From contig JBFXDD010000003.1 in the NCBI GenBank assembly GCA_050181465.1, positions 161,296-225,295 on the forward strand: a stretch of 64,000 nt of DNA, written 5' to 3'. The position numbers and the translations under genes were made by a program. The first letter of the stretch is position 1, and each line of letters starts with the position of its first letter. The notes under the pieces were generated by a model that searched no databases, had not been told where the DNA came from, and worked only from the letters and a program-made list of their open reading frames with translations. The stretch comes from JACRLW01 sp050181465 (GTDB lineage Bacteria > Planctomycetota > UBA1135 > UBA2386). Below, piece after piece: positions 61,843 through 64,000 of the stretch.

Positions 61843-62937
61843 ATGACACGCACCCAGAAGCAAAATGCGCAGACTCTGCGCGCCATCGACCTGTTCAGCG
61901 GGTGCGGTGGGTTGAGCCTTGGGCTTAAGGATGCGGGCTTTGCTGTTTCCGCCGCTGTGGAAATCGACCGCAAGGCAGCGGAGACTTACCGGCTCAATCA
62001 TCCCACCGTCCACCTCTACGCCAAGGACATTCGCTCGCTAGACCCCGCGGAGGTGCTTCGTGACGCGGACCTGATGCCAGGTGAGTTGGACCTGCTGGCA
62101 GGCTGTCCGCCATGCCAGGGATTCTCACGCCTACGAACCAAGAATAAGCGGGCATCGGTCAGGGACGACCGGAACAACCTCGTGGCTGACTTCCTACGCT
62201 TCATCAACGTCATGAAGCCGAAGACTGTGATGCTGGAGAACGTTCCGGCCCTGGCAAGGAATCACCGATTCGTCGAGGTGCTTCGGCACCTGCATTCGTT
62301 GGGCTACAAGACGGTCGTGAGGGTATTGGACGCTGCGGACTATGCGGTGCCGCAAAGACGCAAGCGCCTCATCATGCTGGCGTCGATTGTCCACATCCCA
62401 ATGCTTGCCAACAAAGTAGGATATCGCATCACGGTTCGCACGGCATTGAAAGGTCTCGGATCTCCGAGAACCGCCAGCGATCCGCTCCACGGCTTGGGCG
62501 AGAAGCGCACAAAGAGGGTGCGCGAGATGATTGCTCTAATACCCAGGGACGGCGGAAGCCGCAGCGATTTGCCGGGGCACTATCAGCTGGACTGCCACAA
62601 ACGCAGTAATGGATTCAGCGACGTGTATGGGCGCATGGCATGGGACGATGTGGCACCGACCATCACGAGCGGCTGCCACAATCCGTCGAAGGGCCGCTTC
62701 CTACATCCGTCGCAGAACCGGACCATCACCCTACGCGAGGCAGCTGTTCTCCAGGGCTTCCCTCGGCGGTATCGGTTCAACGTAGAGCATGGGAAGGAAG
62801 CCATTGCACTGATGATTGGCAATGCCTTGCCACCGCCCTTTATCGCCGCACATGCTAGCGCGCTAAGATCCGGGCTGCAGGAAGCCGCAACCGCCATGTT
62901 CGCATCTGTCCGCAGCGGCAGAAGCACCGATGACTGA
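61843..62937 (+). CDS. dcm: Cytosine-C5 DNA methyltransferase (Dcm-type)
   Basis: 364 aa. Motif I DLFSGCGGLSLG (16-27), motif IV with catalytic Cys91 (AGCPPCQGFSRL), motif VI ENV (132-134), motif VIII QRRKRLI (171-177), motif IX region (RTITLREAAVLQGFPRRYRF) and motif X IGNALPPPF are all present. Target-recognition sequence lies between VIII and IX (~185-275) and gives no specificity by eye. It is 113 nt after the Z1 gene in the same direction. It may protect the host from a linked nuclease activity or act in a restriction-like system; no vsr gene follows. Confidence 0.95.
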   Translation: MTRTQKQNAQTLRAIDLFSGCGGLSLGLKDAGFAVSAAVEIDRKAAETYRLNHPTVHLYAKDIRSLDPAEVLRDADLMPGELDLLAGCPPCQGFSRLRTKNKRASVRDDRNNLVADFLRFINVMKPKTVMLENVPALARNHRFVEVLRHLHSLGYKTVVRVLDAADYAVPQRRKRLIMLASIVHIPMLANKVGYRITVRTALKGLGSPRTASDPLHGLGEKRTKRVREMIALIPRDGGSRSDLPGHYQLDCHKRSNGFSDVYGRMAWDDVAPTITSGCHNPSKGRFLHPSQNRTITLREAAVLQGFPRRYRFNVEHGKEAIALMIGNALPPPFIAAHASALRSGLQEAATAMFASVRSGRSTDD

Positions 62938-62983
62938 TCGCGTGAGCATGAATCAATGCGGCCGCAGAGTTCTTTGCTGTGCG

Positions 62984-63006
62984 GTATACGCCCGGTAGTC
63001 CCCACC
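62984..63006. repeat. Possible degenerate IS66-type end
   Basis: GTATACGCCCGGTAGTCCCC resembles the IS66 inverted repeat that starts at 63031 (GTAAGCGCCCGGTCTACCC) in the same orientation. It could be the end of an older, removed element. Confidence 0.35.
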
Positions 63007-63088
63007 TTTCGCGACGCGGCCCCTTGCGGCGTAAGCGCCCGGTCTACCCATCTGGTCGCCGCGGACTTCGCCAGCACGATCCGGCGGC

Positions 63089-63391
63089 ATGACGAAGTCA
63101 TCAGAATCGAAGTGGCGAGCCCTGATCTCTGAGCAGGAGCGGAGCGGCCTGTCTGTCCGTGAATTTGCGGACGTCCAAGGCATCACCCCTACCACGCTGT
63201 ATTGGTGGCGCAGCAAGCTGAAGCGGCGCCAACCTGATCTGGTGCCTGTCGCCGTCGTGGCCGACGACCCTCTCCAGAGCGGCCATGTCGACGGCTTCGA
63301 GCTGAGAATCGACGCCGCGTTGACCCTGCGAATCCCCTCGGGCTTCGATGCATCGGAGCTACGACGACTCGCAGCAGCCCTGCGATGCTGA
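63089..63391 (+). CDS. tnpA: IS66 accessory protein TnpA
   Basis: 100 aa. WRALISEQERSGLSVREFAD contains the helix-turn-helix (QERSGLSVREFADVQGITPT) and TLYWWRSKLKRR is the classic TnpA ending of that domain. LRIPSGFDASELRRLAAAL at the end is also family-like. Needed for IS66 transposition together with TnpB and TnpC. Its stop overlaps the tnpB start (ATGCTGA). Confidence 0.88.
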   Translation: MTKSSESKWRALISEQERSGLSVREFADVQGITPTTLYWWRSKLKRRQPDLVPVAVVADDPLQSGHVDGFELRIDAALTLRIPSGFDASELRRLAAALRC

Positions 63392-63406
63392 ACTTGCCGA
63401 CATCCG
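63385..63406 (+). pseudogene. tnpB start, interrupted by second IS66 element
   Basis: ATG at 63385 reads MLNLPTS, the usual TnpB opening (MLxLPxS), then the second element's terminus begins at 63407 and the frame becomes meaningless. Confidence 0.7.
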
Positions 63407-64000
63407 GTAACCGCCCGCTTCACCCACCCCGGCAGTTGAGCACCCGAGATGACCGATCCCAAGGTCAGCTCTCGGCCCGCGCCGACCGCCACAGCCGCGG
63501 CGTGAGCGTTGCCGGGTCACCCCCTTCGGCGAGGCGCTGCAGCACATCTTTCAAGTACGCCCACGGCTCGACACCAAGTATTCCGCAGGTGCCGATCAAC
63601 GAGTAGGCCACCGCGGCGCGCCGCCCGCCCGCCGCTGATCCGGCGAAGAGCCAGTTCTTCCGCCCGACCGCTACGCCGCGCATCTGTCGCTCGACGCGGT
63701 TGTTGTCGATCTCGATGCGGCCATCGTCGCAGAAGCGGGTGAGTGCATCCCAGTGCCGGGTCATGTATCCGATGGCCTTACCCAGAGGACTCTTGGGCAG
63801 CACGGTCTTGCCCAGCTCAACGAGCCACGGGCGCATCGCTCCGAGCAGTGGTTTGCTGTGATGCTGTCGAAGTTCACGCCTGGCATCTGCATCGAGCGCT
63901 TGCTCCTTGGCCTGGTGCTCGACGGCATACAGTCGGCGCATCACCGCGATGACGTGCCCCACGTTCTCCGGGTCGGCCTCTTCGGCCTCCACGAAGCGAC
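63407..64000 (-). mobile_element. Second IS66-family element, inverted, right end inside the first
   Basis: GTAACCGCCCGCTTCACCC at 63407 is an IS66-type end facing right, and a minus-strand TnpC C terminus follows from 63465. The element continues past the window. The predicted 8-bp target copy on this side is GACATCCG (63399-63406). Confidence 0.7.
63465..64000 (-). CDS. tnpC: IS66 transposase TnpC, N-terminal part beyond window
   Basis: C-terminal ~178 residues of the DDE transposase. The final catalytic Glu is in IEIDNNRVERQMRGVAVGRK, followed by NWLFAGSAAGGRRAAVAYSL and ILGVEPWAYLKDVLQRL, the standard IS66 ending. Reading continues to the window edge; the GTG at 63992 is internal (RFVEAEEADPENV). 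Opposite in orientation to tnpA at 63089, so they belong to different elements. Confidence 0.9.
   Translation of the reverse strand, partial: RFVEAEEADPENVGHVIAVMRRLYAVEHQAKEQALDADARRELRQHHSKPLLGAMRPWLVELGKTVLPKSPLGKAIGYMTRHWDALTRFCDDGRIEIDNNRVERQMRGVAVGRKNWLFAGSAAGGRRAAVAYSLIGTCGILGVEPWAYLKDVLQRLAEGGDPATLTPRLWRSARAES

Larger units (their letters stand above)
63031..63406 (+). mobile_element. IS66-family element, left end with tnpA and truncated tnpB
   Basis: The left inverted repeat starts GTAAGCGCCCGGTCTACCC at 63031. tnpA follows after ~58 nt and tnpB begins at 63385. At 63407 another IS66 terminus begins, so tnpB is cut after 7 codons. The rest of this element should lie beyond the right edge. 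Confidence 0.75.

Noticed and set aside
1..64000. CRISPR arrays, tRNA and rRNA genes, classical rho-independent terminators
   Set aside because: No regularly spaced repeats, no cloverleaf-type sequence and no hairpin followed by a T-run could be supported on reading.

Overview
The window looks like one chromosomal stretch of a high-GC member of the Planctomycetota. The inference rests on secreted proteins with a recurring C-terminal module, a very large FG-GAP protein, a Ser/Thr kinase translationally coupled to an ECF sigma factor, a DUF1570-like HExxH peptidase and several short lipoproteins. This is drawn from gene content only. Two 100-N scaffold gaps (32220-32319 and 39313-39412) cut genes, and both window edges cut genes. 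I see no rRNA, tRNA or CRISPR array.

Layout. 0-5.8 kb: an alkaline-phosphatase-superfamily protein and two GMC oxidoreductases. 5.8-13.2 kb: a denitrification module on the minus strand, norC-norB-norQ-norD followed by nirS, for nitrite to NO to N2O. The cd1 nitrite reductase has three c-heme domains instead of one, and NorC carries two. 13.3-31 kb: a SGNH hydrolase, prolyl aminopeptidase, a class C beta-lactamase-type hydrolase, a PP2C-like phosphatase, an M14 peptidase, secreted proteins and a transposase-like gene. Between them lies a small family of noncoding repeats (14815-15053 and 20576-20610).

32.3-38.7 kb: a compact histidine operon, hisG, hisC-hisB fusion, hisH, hisF, hisA-hisI-hisE fusion, hisD, with most genes overlapping by 4-7 nt. 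38.7-42.1 kb: a gap-broken ABC transporter, a transglutaminase-like protein and, convergent with it, a TIR-domain protein. 43.3-45.4 kb: a second, very different NO-reductase-like pair (diheme cytochrome c plus a heme-copper-oxidase-type subunit with substituted metal-ligand positions). 45.4-49.6 kb: RNA repair, with rtcR divergent from rtcBA and a recognisable sigma-54 promoter. 49.7-57.7 kb: a lipoprotein, pterin dehydratase, LapA-like protein, secreted protein, ECF sigma factor, kinase and VWA protein.

57.7-64 kb is accessory DNA. A decayed tyrosine-recombinase remnant precedes a visibly AT-richer segment holding an uncharacterised 160-aa protein, a Z1-domain ATPase and a cytosine-C5 DNA methyltransferase. 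I read this as a reduced Z1/methylase restriction- or defence-type system. To its right, one IS66-family element is interrupted inside tnpB by a second IS66-family element in the opposite orientation.

The signals most worth following are the divergent NO-reductase-like pair, the triheme NirS, the short Z1-methylase locus with its unknown partner, the two histidine gene fusions, and the C-terminal module shared by five secreted proteins.
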